Shown here piece after piece: positions 47,994 through 61,833 of a stretch of DNA of 64,000 nt. The notes under the pieces were generated by a model. It searched no databases. It was not told the origin of the DNA and worked only from the letters and a program-made list of their open reading frames with translations. A program made the position numbers and the translations under genes. Position 1 is the stretch's first letter, and each line of letters begins with the position of its first letter. Source of the DNA: Atrichornis clamosus (Eukaryota > Chordata > Aves > Passeriformes > Menuridae); NCBI GenBank assembly GCA_013400975.1, contig WBMZ01010823.1:62001-126000 (forward strand). The letters run 5' to 3'.

Positions 47994-50900
47994 AAATAAC
48001 ATGGGACTAATGGAACATAGAGCACAGGGAATAGCACAGACTGGAGCATCTCTAAGTGCCTCTGCTTGTGCAGCAACATGTAAATAAATACTATCCCAAA
48101 CTCCCTTTGATTTCCTTCGAGATCCTAGTGCAATATTTATGGCTTTTCAAACTTGACGGGTTTCTTTTGATAAGGCCTCCCTTTCTAATTGCTCTGGAAG
48201 TGATAGGCAGCTCACATCCCACAGGCAATTTGTAACTCCTGTGTAAACAGACACTTAAAACGCAGCCCGAGGTGGCTCCCGGTGACGGCGCCGGATGGAA
48301 ATGTTTTCCAGAGTCACCAACACAGTCTCTGAGCACCAAGAACCAGCAGCAACAGGCAAGCCATGCTTTTCTAATCACACATTAGTCTCTGATTCCTTGG
48401 GGAATTTATTCTAAACTTCTCCTTTCTCATTTGGGGCCCTTTTCATGTAATTTTGCCTAATTTACCACACTTTTAATTTGCCCTTTAAAGCACATTCAAG
48501 TAGGTCTCTCCAACACAGAATAATACCCAATTTCTGACCTGAATTTGCTGTTTTTAAAGGAAAGGACAAACTCCACGAGCTGCAATCCCAGCCCAGCCAC
48601 TGAGCCCCTGGCTGGTCCCCACTGCACAGACCAGGCGATGCTGTAACCTGACTTTTCTTCATTGCCCTGCTGGCCTGGATTTCCGTGTTACACTCTGTGT
48701 TACCTGCACAGAAATTCAGTTACCAGCAATTATTATAATTAGGCCATGTGATTTGCCAAAATAATGCTTTCTGGTCACCTACCTTGTGATATGCATATAT
48801 TTCGTCTTTGCCTTTAAGTGCAAGAAACTCTTCTTGATTTTTTTTTTTTAAGTCTCTTCCATAAAGTCAGGACTGCCACTTAAAAAGGTCTCTGTGGCTC
48901 TTATGGGAAAAGCTATTAAAATATCAAGATTATGGTAACCATAAAGCTGAATAGAAGAATGAAATTTTGGAATTAGTATTAGCCAAAAAATGGGGGTCAT
49001 TTATCATTTTTAATAAGAACAGTGTGGGTACAATACACTATTATTTTTATAGGCTTTACTGAGAGTTCCAGAGATGAATCCAATCTTTAATGATTGCTAT
49101 AATTCCTATGTTATCACCTACTGTGTCACTCTCAAGTTGGACAGGTGGAAACTGTTTTTCAGTGTGAAACAGAAGGTTTGCAGAATTTCCTGTAAATTGT
49201 GATGCACAAAAGTTAGGCTTCATTACACGTGGCAAGACAGAAAGATGACAATAAGGAAATTAAAAATTCCTCCTTTTAAACTATCCCAAGCAACGCAAAC
49301 TGTGGTGGCAGCAGGAAATAATTTTGAGACGTTTTGACAGGAAAGGTGAGGCTCATCCCAGTGTGCTATAAACAATTCAAATCCAGACAGAGTGGACACA
49401 ACTCTGAGTGTTTGGTTGGCCCTTTCCTTCATCATGCAGTTCCGTAAAATTATGACTGTTTTTCCAATATTTTCAAAATGCAGTTTTTTGCTCCGTATGG
49501 GAAGCACTGAAAGCTTTCCTGTCTGTTTTCCTCCCTGCTTTCCCTGCCATAGATGGGCCATTCCCAGACAGAGCCAAGAGCAACAGTGAAGTGTTTCCTG
49601 GAGAGAAGCTGTTCCCTCAACCAAGCGTTCCCACCTATTTTTTTATATATCCAACTACTGCAATACCATTTTATTGTACAACCCCCCATCCATGCTCATT
49701 GTTCTTGTATAAACTTCATCAAAGACTGATTTTTAGTAAATAATTTGCAGACTTCTCTCTTTTTTTTCTTTTTCCTCTGATTGCTTCCATTTCTTAGTGT
49801 TCGAATTTCTCCTAAGTGGCACTAGCAGGGTGTTTTGAAGGTGAAAGCAAATCTGGGCAATGATAAAGCTTAAATTATTATCCGATGAGTGTCCTGTGAA
49901 CTTGTTGTGTATTCTCAACTTGCTTATTAAATTTTGCCAACTGCTTGTAGGTGATATAAAGAATTTATCAGATTTCCCTGCGAATTGATTGAGCAATCAA
50001 CACCCATAAACCTATAAATAACAAAATGTGAGCAGGAAGGGAGGCTCCAAGTGCCACAACACCCTGCCAGAGTGCCCTGGGGAAAGGGAAAAGAGGATTT
50101 TCAGGGACAGACAAACCCCCGGCACCACACCCCGTGTACAAGGCCCTGCCCAACCCGCCGGGGCTCCTCTCCACACACACCAGTCCTCTGCAGTTCCTGG
50201 AGATTTGGGCCATTTCTCTCTTTCACAGCTTTAATAGTAAAGCTACATGAATTATGCACTGGACATTTTTTTTTTTTGGTGGGCCTACAGACCATTCCAT
50301 TGCCCTGCCAGCACACTGGAGCAATCTTTTATCTTCTAGTCTTAAATAACTGCAGAACAATTTAAGGAAATCAACCTGGACAAAAGCATCACTTGGTAAT
50401 TCTGCCCTTGACTGGGGAGATCTGCTGGCTCCATCACACAGGGCTGCCCAGCTACACCACATCTGGGCCTCAAATGCAGGTTTTAACAAAAAGGATGATA
50501 AACAGTGAACAAGATTAATCTAAGGTTAAAAAAGCACATTTGGATGAACCCTCAGCTATGCTAACTCTGATGACACAGTTACTCAGCAGCCAGCCAACAG
50601 AAAAATGTGTGTCAGAAGGATGTAAGAATGAGAAAAATGTACAAAATACCCGATTTCTGTGTTAGATTTATTCTCACAGCAATTTTCAATGCATGCAGGG
50701 CTGTGTTTACTTCCCAGCCCCCTGACCCCACACTTGCCCAGTATGTAGAGCTTCACATACGGGTAATTAAAAGGGCAAGAAATCTTCATTACTTGAAGCC
50801 TAATCAATAATCACTGGTATCTGCTGCATCTCCAGCTTGTGTATCTCTACAAGAGTTAAATATTTGATGGCTGTACACAGCTGAGCTGGCTTATCTCTCC

Positions 50901-53900
50901 CAAACAGCCTCCAGCCCCAGTGGATGGCAGGGGAACATTAATGACTATTGCTCTGTGCCATCGGGCAATTTCAACTTAAAGTTCCCTCAGGGAGAAAAAC
51001 CAACAGCAGTCTTTATCTGTGACTGAATAGAAAATGTTATGAGATGGAGTCCTGCACTGTTGCATCTACTCCGGTTAAATACCAAAATCTATTTCAACAG
51101 CACCTGACGTGCACCAGACACCCTCCCGCACCCCTCGAGCAGCAGCCTGGCAGGTTTGGGAAGTAACTTTATGGGCCTTTTGTCTGAAAAACTCAAAATA
51201 ATGTCTTACGGAAATTTATAGCTCAGCCCAGTCTTGCCTGAAAAGAAAACCAACCAACCAACCCAAGCTGTATTTATTGTAAGGGCTTCTGACACCTCCT
51301 GAACCAGGAGTGGTGTTTACTGGAAATGGAGCACCTTGCCCAGGGTCAGATTTGATGCCACTTTCATGCACTTCTCGTTTAAACTTCACTTTTCGGAGTC
51401 AGCCCCAGCCCAGCAGCGATCAGCTGTGTGACACACTGTCTCTTTCTAACTTCATTTCAGTGAGGAAGTTCTGGTAATAAAAAAAGGAATAATAGCTTGG
51501 TATGGTCCAGAGAGTGGCATCAACATCTTTCCAAGGAAACACTCACCTGGCAGCCAGAGATAAAGCACCTCTGTGACAGATGCTGTCAGCAGCAAATGGA
51601 AGGAGGAGAGGGAGGAGAGATCAGCCAGAGAAAAAGATAAAAGGAGGCCGGGCTGAAGCTGCTAATTACTTACGGGCAATCATCAAAAGAGAACAAATAC
51701 ACAGGGAGCTGGGCATGGGCACTACTGATGTTACACTGAATTTAAATTCTGCACTGTAGTTTTGCTGTGAGAGGTTCAGTCAGTGCTGATATTCTCCAGG
51801 CTTGTGTTACATAAAGTGCTACACACATCACCTGAAGAAATGACTCACAGATTTAATCCGTCAGTTTGTTTTCTGTTTAAAGTCAGAGTGAGTTAGCCTA
51901 AAAAATCTTTTTTTTTGTGTGTGTGCACTTGCTTCAGAAAAGCTAAAGGTCCCTGGGCTTGTTTTAAAACATATTTCAATGTGACCTAGCTAATCCTTTA
52001 ATACCAGCTTTCACTACCTTTGATCAGCCTCTTACTGTAGCTGTAAGAGATTAGATCAAACCTCTAATAAAAAAAAAAACCCACGTTGGTTGCAGAGAAT
52101 TTTCTTACTGCAATGAATGAATATTTTGATCAGCTCCAAGGCTGGAATACCTGCCCAAACAGAGTGGGGGGTATGGCCTTGAGGGCACTTGCCTGTAGCA
52201 CACAGGAAAAAACATTCTCTTCATATATTTGATAGATAAACAGTGTTTTGATAGATACAACGTTTTGTTATCTACCAGCTGAAAACATTTATCACGTCAT
52301 CTAAACAACATCCTGGCTGCATACTGAGGCGTTTCACATGCATGAGGTTAACAGAAAACGCCCAAATCAATACCCCCGTTTATTTCTCCACAACAAAACA
52401 TCACCCCCAGAGGGACGAGGGCTCCCACAGCCAGGAGCATTGACTTGAACCAAGCACAGTGTGCATCCGGGGGGTCTGGAACCCCACATCTGATCACACA
52501 AGTGGAGATACAACAGTGGTTTGTTTTTACCAAGAAGGCACGTTCTGCTAACGGCAGCAGATCAGCATCCCTGGCTGCTTCCACGAGCTCTGCAGAGGCC
52601 TGCAGAGCTGGACTTGGAGGGGAAGGGTGGCTGCACCACAGTTAGCAGAGCCTGACAGCAGGACTCTGATCTCTAATTTCTTTTATGAAGACATCACAAG
52701 ATGTTACAACTTTCGATAAATGCCTATTGACTGGATTCTGTCAAACGACACATTTCACTCATCTTTCGCCAAACCCTGCCGGCTCTACCCCCTTTCAATC
52801 CCATTTCAATCTTCATTTAGTGCTGACTGCAACCAAACAGGGGAATAACCACATGACTGGCTCGCACATGATTCCTTTCTAAAGATGCCACGAGCTGTCA
52901 CTGATAAATAAAAAATCCATTAACGTCATGTTCCTCATTATTTCGGTATTTCCAGGGTCTTTACTGGAGGGCTGAGCCTCTCCCCTTCCAGTTCTCTGTG
53001 TCACAGCCCCAGACACCCTCCCGTGTCCATGGGGCACACGCCAGTCACGCTGGGTGGCTGGAGAGAACCTTGCAGGGTCACTCAGCAGGTGACGAACGAC
53101 ACGTGCCACTTGAAAAGCTGGGTCTAAACTCCTGTGGGTTGTGTTCCTGCCTGTGACCCTGCTTTGCATTCGTCCCAGCTGAAACGAGGCAGAGCACATC
53201 CACCAACTCAGGTGCTTAAATTAGCGTAAATCTCTAATGAGCTTGGCATTTGTGCTGTTAGAAATATTTGTAATTTCATAAATCTCTCAATTAAAAGAGC
53301 GCTGCATGTTCTCTGTGCTGTCAGAAATATCAAGCCAAAGCACTCCCAAATTAGGGGAGAATTTATCCTGATCCCTTATCCTCAAATATGTTGATAAACT
53401 TGTGCACAAACTGAATCAGCAGTTTTAGAGAAAGGATTATGTCAGATTAATTTTAATCTAATCCATTTCTATCTCCTGAGAAGCTTTTTACTTCTTGCTT
53501 TTAATAATTTAAACAGTGACTGTGGCATAGCATAAAAAATAAATGATGGGAGATGCACTTTAAATGGAAGTTACGACTCTCAATCACTTTTTATTTAAAT
53601 GAGAGTTTCATATGCCTGATTTTCAGTTTAATGAAACCCATTTTTGCTGCACTGTAATAATCTCCATGCCGGGGAACCAGACACAGACAAATTACAGAAC
53701 CCCCACGTCTGACTCACCTACTGCCTGTGATGCTGCTATGGAAAGAGACACCTGGAGTGAATTTGGACCTGAATTTGGAGTGTTTTTGGCAGAAATGTTG
53801 CCAGGCTGCTCAGATCCAGCTTTCAGGAGCTGGGAGCCTGCCTTGGAGACACCTGCAGGGCACCAGGAATTGGCAGCTTTGGGAAGTTGTTTTCTGGAGC

Positions 53901-54341
53901 TTGGCCTGAGGGAAGTCACTCGGAGGCTTTTTGAGCTCAACTGTTTATGCTCCAGAAAACACTTTCAAAATGCTGACACCTCTTTCTCTGGACATGGGAA
54001 TTTTCCTGTGGTTGGGGATGTGTGAGTGGCTGTCACTATTAAGAGGAAAAGCTGATAACAGATTTGATATTTCAGATGCAGCACTGTTTGCTCTCCTTGT
54101 GGTTTTCTCCAGCTCCCACACATCCCCAGTATTCAGCCTGCAGTATTCATCCCCTCCAAGAGGAATACCTAGGAAATCCTGCTGGAATTTCATGTGTTCC
54201 CCTTCCAGGGAAGACCTACGAGCTGCAGAGCCCCAGCTCATGGGAACATCACCTTGCTGTGGCATTTTCCTGTTTGTTTGGAAACTGAGCCTTCCCTCAT
54301 CCTGCAAGCAGAACCATCCATGGACAACAAGGTTTAACACC

Positions 54342-54369
54342 CACCCCACAATCCACAATCCACAATCCT
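54342..54369. repeat. Short CACAATC tandem repeat
   Basis: Three consecutive CACAATC units, preceded by a related CACCC segment. It is a minor simple repeat in intron. Confidence 0.8.
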
Positions 54370-57188
54370 AATGGGCCAGGTCTGCCAACACTGACCCCAA
54401 CACCACAGCCAAATGTGTCAAATGCATCACTGACTGGTCCTAATGCAAAAATATTTCCCTGCCTCTTTTGTCTTTGCTTTTCCCAGCCCCCAGGGAGAAT
54501 TTACCTGCTCATATTTTCACTCCAGCCTTTGGAGTGATCCATGACAGGCTGCTCAATGACCTTGCAGCATTTTGACAAATAGTTGAACCACCTTACAACC
54601 AGCTTAGCAGATTTTTTGCTTGGTTTCCTAGAGAAATGGAACTCTTACAAGCATGGTGCCCACCCATGTGTGCGATGCTCCTCTCTAAATTACCTTCTCA
54701 CTAATTGGAACCAAGTCTGACCAAGCAGCAAAGGCTTCCAAAGACATTAAGACAGGAGAGCAAGAGCAGAAACTTCACCCCCTTAATAAGCAGAAGCAGA
54801 GGTAGCTCAGCCCTTCGACAACCTGCCTGGCAGAGGGAAGTGCCCCATCCTGGGATCACAGGCTGGGTAAGAGGCACATTCCTCAAAAGCTCTGGGCATC
54901 CCACACTGAAAGGAACAGCAGCAAAATAAAGGCTGAATATTAAGGTGACTGTAGTGGAGTGAGGACATCAAATGCTCCTGCTACGCCCCATTCGTTGATC
55001 CTCTCATGGTATAAAAATGCCTTTTCTGTCAGAATTGTTCTGATTTTTCCCAGGCTTTCTCCCCTTCCTCCTTGCACTGGGGTGGAGGGGGTTGTATGAA
55101 CACGAGGGAATGTGAGACACAATTTGTGGGGCAGATCATTTACAAGACAAACCCCTCAAACCGTTCACCACACTAGAGGCCATCAGCCACACCGAAAGCC
55201 AAAACATCTTCACTGTGCCCAGCCCATGAAGTGTCCATCACCACTTAAAAAAAACCAAAAAACAAAAGGAGTGAAAAAGTGACCAGACAAGTGAGCAGCC
55301 ACGAAGCATTTCTGTGCCCAGAAGGGGTTTTAGCACCACGGTAATCTGTAAAGTGCTTTCTGAAAACATGTCTGGTGTCCACACTTCACTACAGACTGTA
55401 CAGCATGAAAGGCTGAGATTGAGATGGAATCAGAATTGCCATCTCCTCTGTCAAATGCTAAAATTTAGTTAGTTCTACTTGATTAAGCTGTGCAACAGAA
55501 CTAAAAGTTCTCCTAGAGACTGGGAGGGAAAAAAGAGACAGGAGAGAATGAGAAAACCTGAATGCATCCATTCTGTGAAAAGATGTGAGAATAATTCTCT
55601 GTCAACATCTCAGCTCACAGACATGGACTCCACGGCTGTGTTTCCATCACGAGTGATGGAATCAGATAGGAAAGAATTATGGGAACAACTGAGCTTTAAT
55701 GAATCTCCTCCTCTTTGGGAAGATGGAATTTTCCAAGCGCATTGAGAACGCGGGCACTGCAGAGACAGAAAGTTTATTTTCCTTTAAATCCTGCCTGTGT
55801 TCACTCAAGGAGACACAGCCCCCAGATGATCAGGAAGGTCAGAAAGGAGCAGAGGGACAAGGTGTCTGGGAAACTGAGGTTCAGGGAGAGAAATCGTGGT
55901 GGGGAGGTTCAGTTCCAGGGGCAGCAGGAACTTTGCACGAGGCCCTTTGCAAGTGGGCAGGGGAAAAAAAGTCCTGCAGAAACATCAGCACGTTCCCATC
56001 TGCATATCTAAGCACTTTGTTATCTAAAAAAAGCAAGCAGCTGATTTATGTCTTTCACAGATTATTGAGATGGATTAGGAGTGAGAATAAATATAGTACA
56101 GATGTGGTGAGTGGTGGAATTGGAATGAGCTCAGGACAGAGGGATCCCAGAACAGGACACACCTCCAGGGAATGCAGAGGGAACAGGCAATTTAAATAAT
56201 CAAGTGATTGAGAGATCATTTTCACCAGTTCTCTGTGTACATTCAGCATTTCTCACAGTACTTGGAAATCTCCATCTCCACAGGGTTTTCCCACGAGGGC
56301 TGGAAGGCAAATGTCATGAGAACGTGGTATGTAGATCTTCCTAAAGATGAACCGAGAGAAACTCGCAGGAGGGGGAGTGAGAGAAATCCTAAAAGACAAG
56401 TTCATTTATCTTCCCAAGGAAGGGAGGGGGAAGGATTTACAGACCCCTTTGTTCTGCATGAGGATGGGTGTGCTACCAGCCTGTCAAGTGGGCAGAAAAT
56501 ATTTTGCAGGACTGTATTTTTTAAGTCTCTGGATTCACAACGAAATGTCAGGGATGTTAGAGGGAATTTGAAAACTGTAGTTGTTAAAATATTAACTAAC
56601 CCTGCCCAGACTATCCAATAAATCTAATAAAAGTGGCAGCTAAATGACTCAGCTCCCACAAACTTAAATGAAAAGAACTATTTGGCACAGAAGAATATTT
56701 TATCATAAAATCTGGAGATAAAGTTAAAAGGCCAGTGACCTCTAAATACTTCCCAGGCATATCCCCTTTGAACACAACTTACATTCAGAGCCCTGAGAAA
56801 CACAAGCGAGTGTTTGCTTTGGATTTTGGAGCTTTTTGTTTGTTTTAATTAAGTTTATCTCAGCAAGAAATGTATCTTGCCAAATTTGATTAACAATACT
56901 GAAAAAAGCAAACAAGAAAAGGTAACCTGCTTCCCCCTGCAAAGCTCCTCAGAAGGGAAACATTTTAACCTACAGCGTAACTTGAACACTATTTTACATT
57001 TTGAAATGGTTTATGGTTTCTAAATAAATCTAAATGGCTTAAAATACCATGGAATAGAAACACTTAGGAAAAATCAAAGGCTGTTTTGGTTATATTTTTT
57101 CTATTTTGTCTTACAATCCTCCCAGAGAGTTGATTTACTCTTCCAGATGGTCAAGGAGGGGGATTCTTCCCCTCTGTTCTCATGACAC

Positions 57189-57445
57189 CCCTCCCAGACT
57201 ATTGCCAGAGGGCAGGGTTAGGTGGGATATTGGGAAGGAATCGCTCCCTGTGAGGGTGGGGAGGCCCTGGCACAGGGTGCCCAGAGAAGCTGTGGCTGCC
57301 CCTGGATCCCTGGAAGTGCCCAAGGCCAGGCTGGACGGGGCTGGGAGCACCCTGGGACAGTGGGAGGTGTCCCTGCCCACGGCAGAGGATGGGACAAGAT
57401 GTTCCTCCCGTGTCCAAACCCATTTCTGTGACTCCATCACTGGGG
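57189..57445 (+). mobile_element. CR1 LINE 3' tail
   Basis: GGGTTAGGTGGGATATTGGG, GAGGCCCTGGCACAGGGTGC, CCTGGATCCCTGGAAGTGCC and GGGAGCACCCTGGGACAGTG are followed by TTTCTGTGACTCCATCA. It is the only CR1 I see in the 17.9 kb upstream of the Ig2 exon, and it is antisense to the gene. Confidence 0.94.
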
Positions 57446-60400
57446 ACTGCCCCGCTCGTGCTGTGGCAGTGGCCACCATCAGCCCCCTGCGTTGTGCATC
57501 GAAACCAAGGCCAAATTTTAGCTACACACAGACTTGTAGGATTTCTGACTGTTTACTCTGGTCCACCTAAATCCCCCCAGCTGCTCCTCGTGCTGTTACC
57601 CAGGCCCCAGTGCCACGTTCCCACAGCAATGTTTACTCTGAAGTTATTTCCTCTGTGGAGTTTCAGGGCAGAATGGTTGACACACGACCATCGTTAGGCT
57701 TTTGATTAAAGAAGCTGTAGAAATAATGAGGGAACACCCCTCACACGCAGGGTAATTATCTCAGAAAAATGCTAACAACACAGGCAGGCTTCTACTGGTC
57801 TGTTAGGAGCAAATGGAGAAGGCAAAGAAAGGGAGAAGGAAAGAACTGGAACTTCTAACAGAGCAGGTGCCATAAATACAGCAGGACGGGCCTCAGGGGC
57901 TCGGGCATCTACTGCTGCAAGAGCAGAAAATACGACAGAAGCAAATGTTTGATTTGCATTTATTCTGGTTTTCAGCCCAGCGACTTCCCGAGCTCCAGAT
58001 GAACATTTATTTTCCAAATCTCCTGCGCTCAGCATGCACTTCATCAGAGGAGGCCATCACATCATTATGCTGCTTAACAAAATGTACCAGCACAAGGCAG
58101 TGACCTGACAAACAGCGGCTCCCCGCCGCCACCACGCCACAAGAAACACACATTTCATTTCCATCCTGGACTCTGGGGGGGAAGCTGAGATTCATATGCT
58201 GAATCTCCAGCTCATTTTACACTAAAAATTGGGACAATGCACGGCAATGCCCGAATTGTTGTGTGCAAGCTGTACACAGCCCATTTGTTGATGCTGAAAA
58301 TACTTGTTCATCATTTGGACTCATTTTCAGGATGGATTTCTTGTAACATTTGAACAGTAGGAAGCTCTTTATTGGCCATCATTAAGAAGAAAAAATAAAG
58401 AGAAAGCCTGAACAACTAATGTATGTAGGCCAACTTCACTTTTAGCTGACAGCTCCTTAAAAATGGGCATTTTCAAGCAGCAAGGTATTAGAGTGAACTA
58501 CAGCTGAAAGGTTAATGGTCTGGATGTTGATCAGCATCTTTTTAATAAAGCCACAATTTTTAAGACCAAGACAACCAGTGACACAATGGATGGCAGGAAG
58601 TAATTCCCTTCTAATTTGCTATTTCTTTTACCAAATCTCAGCACCTGGCCAGGATGTTTTTTTCAGGCTTCTACAGTTCTAGTGAATACCCTCATCAGTG
58701 AAGCAACAGCAATTCTCAGATTGAACAGTTCTGCTTTTTTAAATTCTTTTTTTTAAGATTTCATTTTCAACGCAGATACGAAACTAAAGTTAAAAAAAAG
58801 ATATATAGAAGTGTATTTTTTTCCCACAGTTAGTCCTGTACTCCAGCATTGGTCATTAATGTCATCAGGCACTTTTTGCAGGGATGATGAAGTCGGGTTC
58901 GCTGCCCCAATCAAAGTCCAAAATGAGTAATTGCATTTTCTCTATCTTAACGCCACTCACACTTTCAATGAGCTGGATTATTTTTCACTTCTGAGCTGAA
59001 CAGCTCACTCCTGTTGCACTACAGCGTTAAATACCTGCCATGTTATCTCCGGGGATGGGGAGGAACTGATCTCTGCAGCTCTGCTTTGCCAACACTGCCG
59101 GGGGCCCTGGGGACTGAGGCTGCCCGCGGAACACGGCGCTTTCCACGAGCAGCTCCTTCCCACTGATACCTGATATTCCCTCCTGAACCTCCCCGTGCCC
59201 AGGGCTGAACAGGAGATGGCTCTGGGAATTGTGCACTGGCTGCCACAGACCCCAGAGCTTCGACCACAGCGGGACGTGTGCGGTGAAACACGACGATCAC
59301 CAAAAGGCAGTAACGTTGCAGTTGTGACTTTTAAAACTCATCCTTATTTCTAACCTTGGGAGGAAGGAAAAGTAAAAGAAAATGTTGCCACAGAGCAGAT
59401 TAATTCCTGCAGAACAAGTGGTCTGAATTAACTGGACCTGTTTCGAGTTTCCTGTAAATGCTTTCTGTGCAAGCCAGAAAACATCAACGGCAGTGCTGCC
59501 AGCCCAGCTCAGTTACAGAACTGTGATAGTGTCAGTTTAGACTAATTGTGGATCTGGCTGCAATTAAGATAATTTTCTAGCTGCAATAGAGCTGCTCGTG
59601 GATGGTGGTCACGTGGGAAGGCATCTCTCACCCAAATGATTGAGGGAAATAATCACCCTCCAGTTTTCTGCCTTTCTGGGCACCAGAAATGTTCTCACCT
59701 ACCAGGCAGTGCATTATGCTCTTTCCCACTTACTGAACTCAATCTGGAAAAAACACCAGCAACTTTGGGGAATTTATGTTTTTGTATCAGCAGTAAATAA
59801 ACCCAGACCAAAACTTTCTCCTGAATCACCTGGACAACAATTTCCTTCTCAATGCTCACACCCCCAGCACCAGCTGCCACACCTGCACACAAGGTGCTCA
59901 CTCTGCAAGGATTTCTTATGGCAAAACAGGAAACTCTCAGCAACTGCAGAGTGAGGAAGAGACAAAGCAAATGTGCACAATTCCTGCAATCCCTGTGTCC
60001 CTCTAGCAGACGGCAGCCTCCCTGCCTGTGGAGGAAAGGGAGGCAGCAGCACTGGCCATCGGTGCCCGTGGGGTCAGTCCTGGCTGGAAAAGGGTCCCTT
60101 TGGAACAAACTCCATGGGAAGCTCTGTCAGCTGGTCAGATGTGAGCCACGGAGCTCCTTAAGCCCCTGTCTCCTCCTATCTGAGCACTAAGCTCAGCCTA
60201 ACCGCAGATGGTCCACCGGGCCATTTCCATCCTGCTGATGAGGGCAGACAGGTTTCAAAGCAGGACTGCAAATTTCTTTAAAAGGGACACAGATCCACGG
60301 AAGGGAGCGCTTGCTGTGAAGGAACAAACAGCTCCCTGATGAAGGAGCCAGCTGCAGCGGCTGCTTGTGGGTCCTGGTGGTGAGGGACACACACGCGGCA

Positions 60401-61820
60401 CTTGTCAGGCACACACACAGCAGCCAGCAGGAACCGCTCCCTCTGCAACACAAGTGGAGTGTGACAGTGCAACACGCAAGTTCAGGAAGCCACAAACCGG
60501 CACATTTCCAATGAAGTTGCGCTAAAATCAAAGATTTGTTTGGTATTTTCTACACATTTATACCCTCCTCTTCGAAGCCAACAGCACCCTGTGAGGTCTG
60601 AGTACCCAGGAGACAAAAAATAGTGCCAGTGAACGTTTGAAAAAAGGAAATAATAATGAAAAGATGATGCACAAAAGCAGCTCTGTCAGCAATCTTCAAC
60701 TTTTTAGAAGACACACCCAGGTCACAAACAGAAAGGTTTCAACAGGTTGCACAAGATCTTGGCCATGTCTTTTGCATCAACACTTTGCTTTAGTTTCCAC
60801 CAGTTCACCTCTGCAGTTCATACTCAGATGCAGTAAAATGCTCTGTGCTCTGCATTTACCCCCAGCTGGAGCTTCCCCAATCAACAGGACCACCCAGCCC
60901 AACCCATTCCTTGCAGGTGACCACTTTCAACTTCCTGAAATGCTCCCGGAATGGAACAGAAACCTCACAAAGTGTTGCCAAATGCTGAAATCAAGAGAAG
61001 GGAAGTTCTTTACCTCCAGCATGGGGTGGGGGCCCACAGAGCAGCACCATGCCCTGGCCCTGGCGGACAGACACCGTGCTCCTCGTCCTGGTCTTGAAGT
61101 TCTCAAGGTCTGCCAGGAGAGAAAGAACTTTGTTAGAGGACGGTCAATGGCTTCTCCTCATGGGAAGCACAAAAGGTTCATCAGGACTTTGCTGGGTGAT
61201 GCAGAAATAAAGCAAACACCCGCTTGGAGGGTGTGCTGGTGGGACCTGGGTGCACTGTGGGGCAGCAGGAGGCTGAGGAGCACCAACAAAAGGATTGGGA
61301 AGTGCCTCCCCAGGCTGGTAAGGGGGGAAAAGTGCTGATTTCCACCCAGCAGAAGACACACCTAGAGAAAACCCCAGCACCTGTAAAGCTGGTGGAGTTC
61401 TGTGTTGTGAATTTGGGAGGAATTAGTGCCTTGAACAAGCACTTACATTCCAACCCGGCCTGTTTCCCTGCAGGAGCCCTGCTGCTGATGCCCTCACAGC
61501 CCACGTGTGCAGACCTTGCCTTCCCCACAAGGAAGTCCCTTGTACCCGCTGCTCGTTAAGCCACAGAGCGCTTTAATTAAATTAAATTCCTCCTTCCACC
61601 TCTCTCTTTTCCCTTCTCAGGGCCCATGCACTGCAAAAATACAAGTCCCCCTGCTCTCCCTGCACACTGAATCCATGAGCCTTGCTCTGAAGTGAGGAGG
61701 TGACCCTGAGCTGAGCAGTGGCACCAGGATCAGCACCAGCGGCGGATCTGTGGGAGCACCAACACATGGAATCACTTTGGCAGCCTCTGATCTTTAACAA
61801 TCTCCTCCATTTCAAATTCC

Positions 61821-61833
61821 TTTTTTTTTTTTT
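61821..61833. repeat. Poly-T run of 13
   Basis: An uninterrupted run of 13 T on the plus strand, in the intron upstream of the Ig2 exon. Confidence 0.95.

Noticed and set aside
60637..61338. Open frame of 233 codons on the plus strand
   Set aside because: It has no recognisable domain, low-complexity pattern, signal peptide or flanking gene structure, and it is antisense to an intron. A frame of this length can arise by chance in 64 kb.
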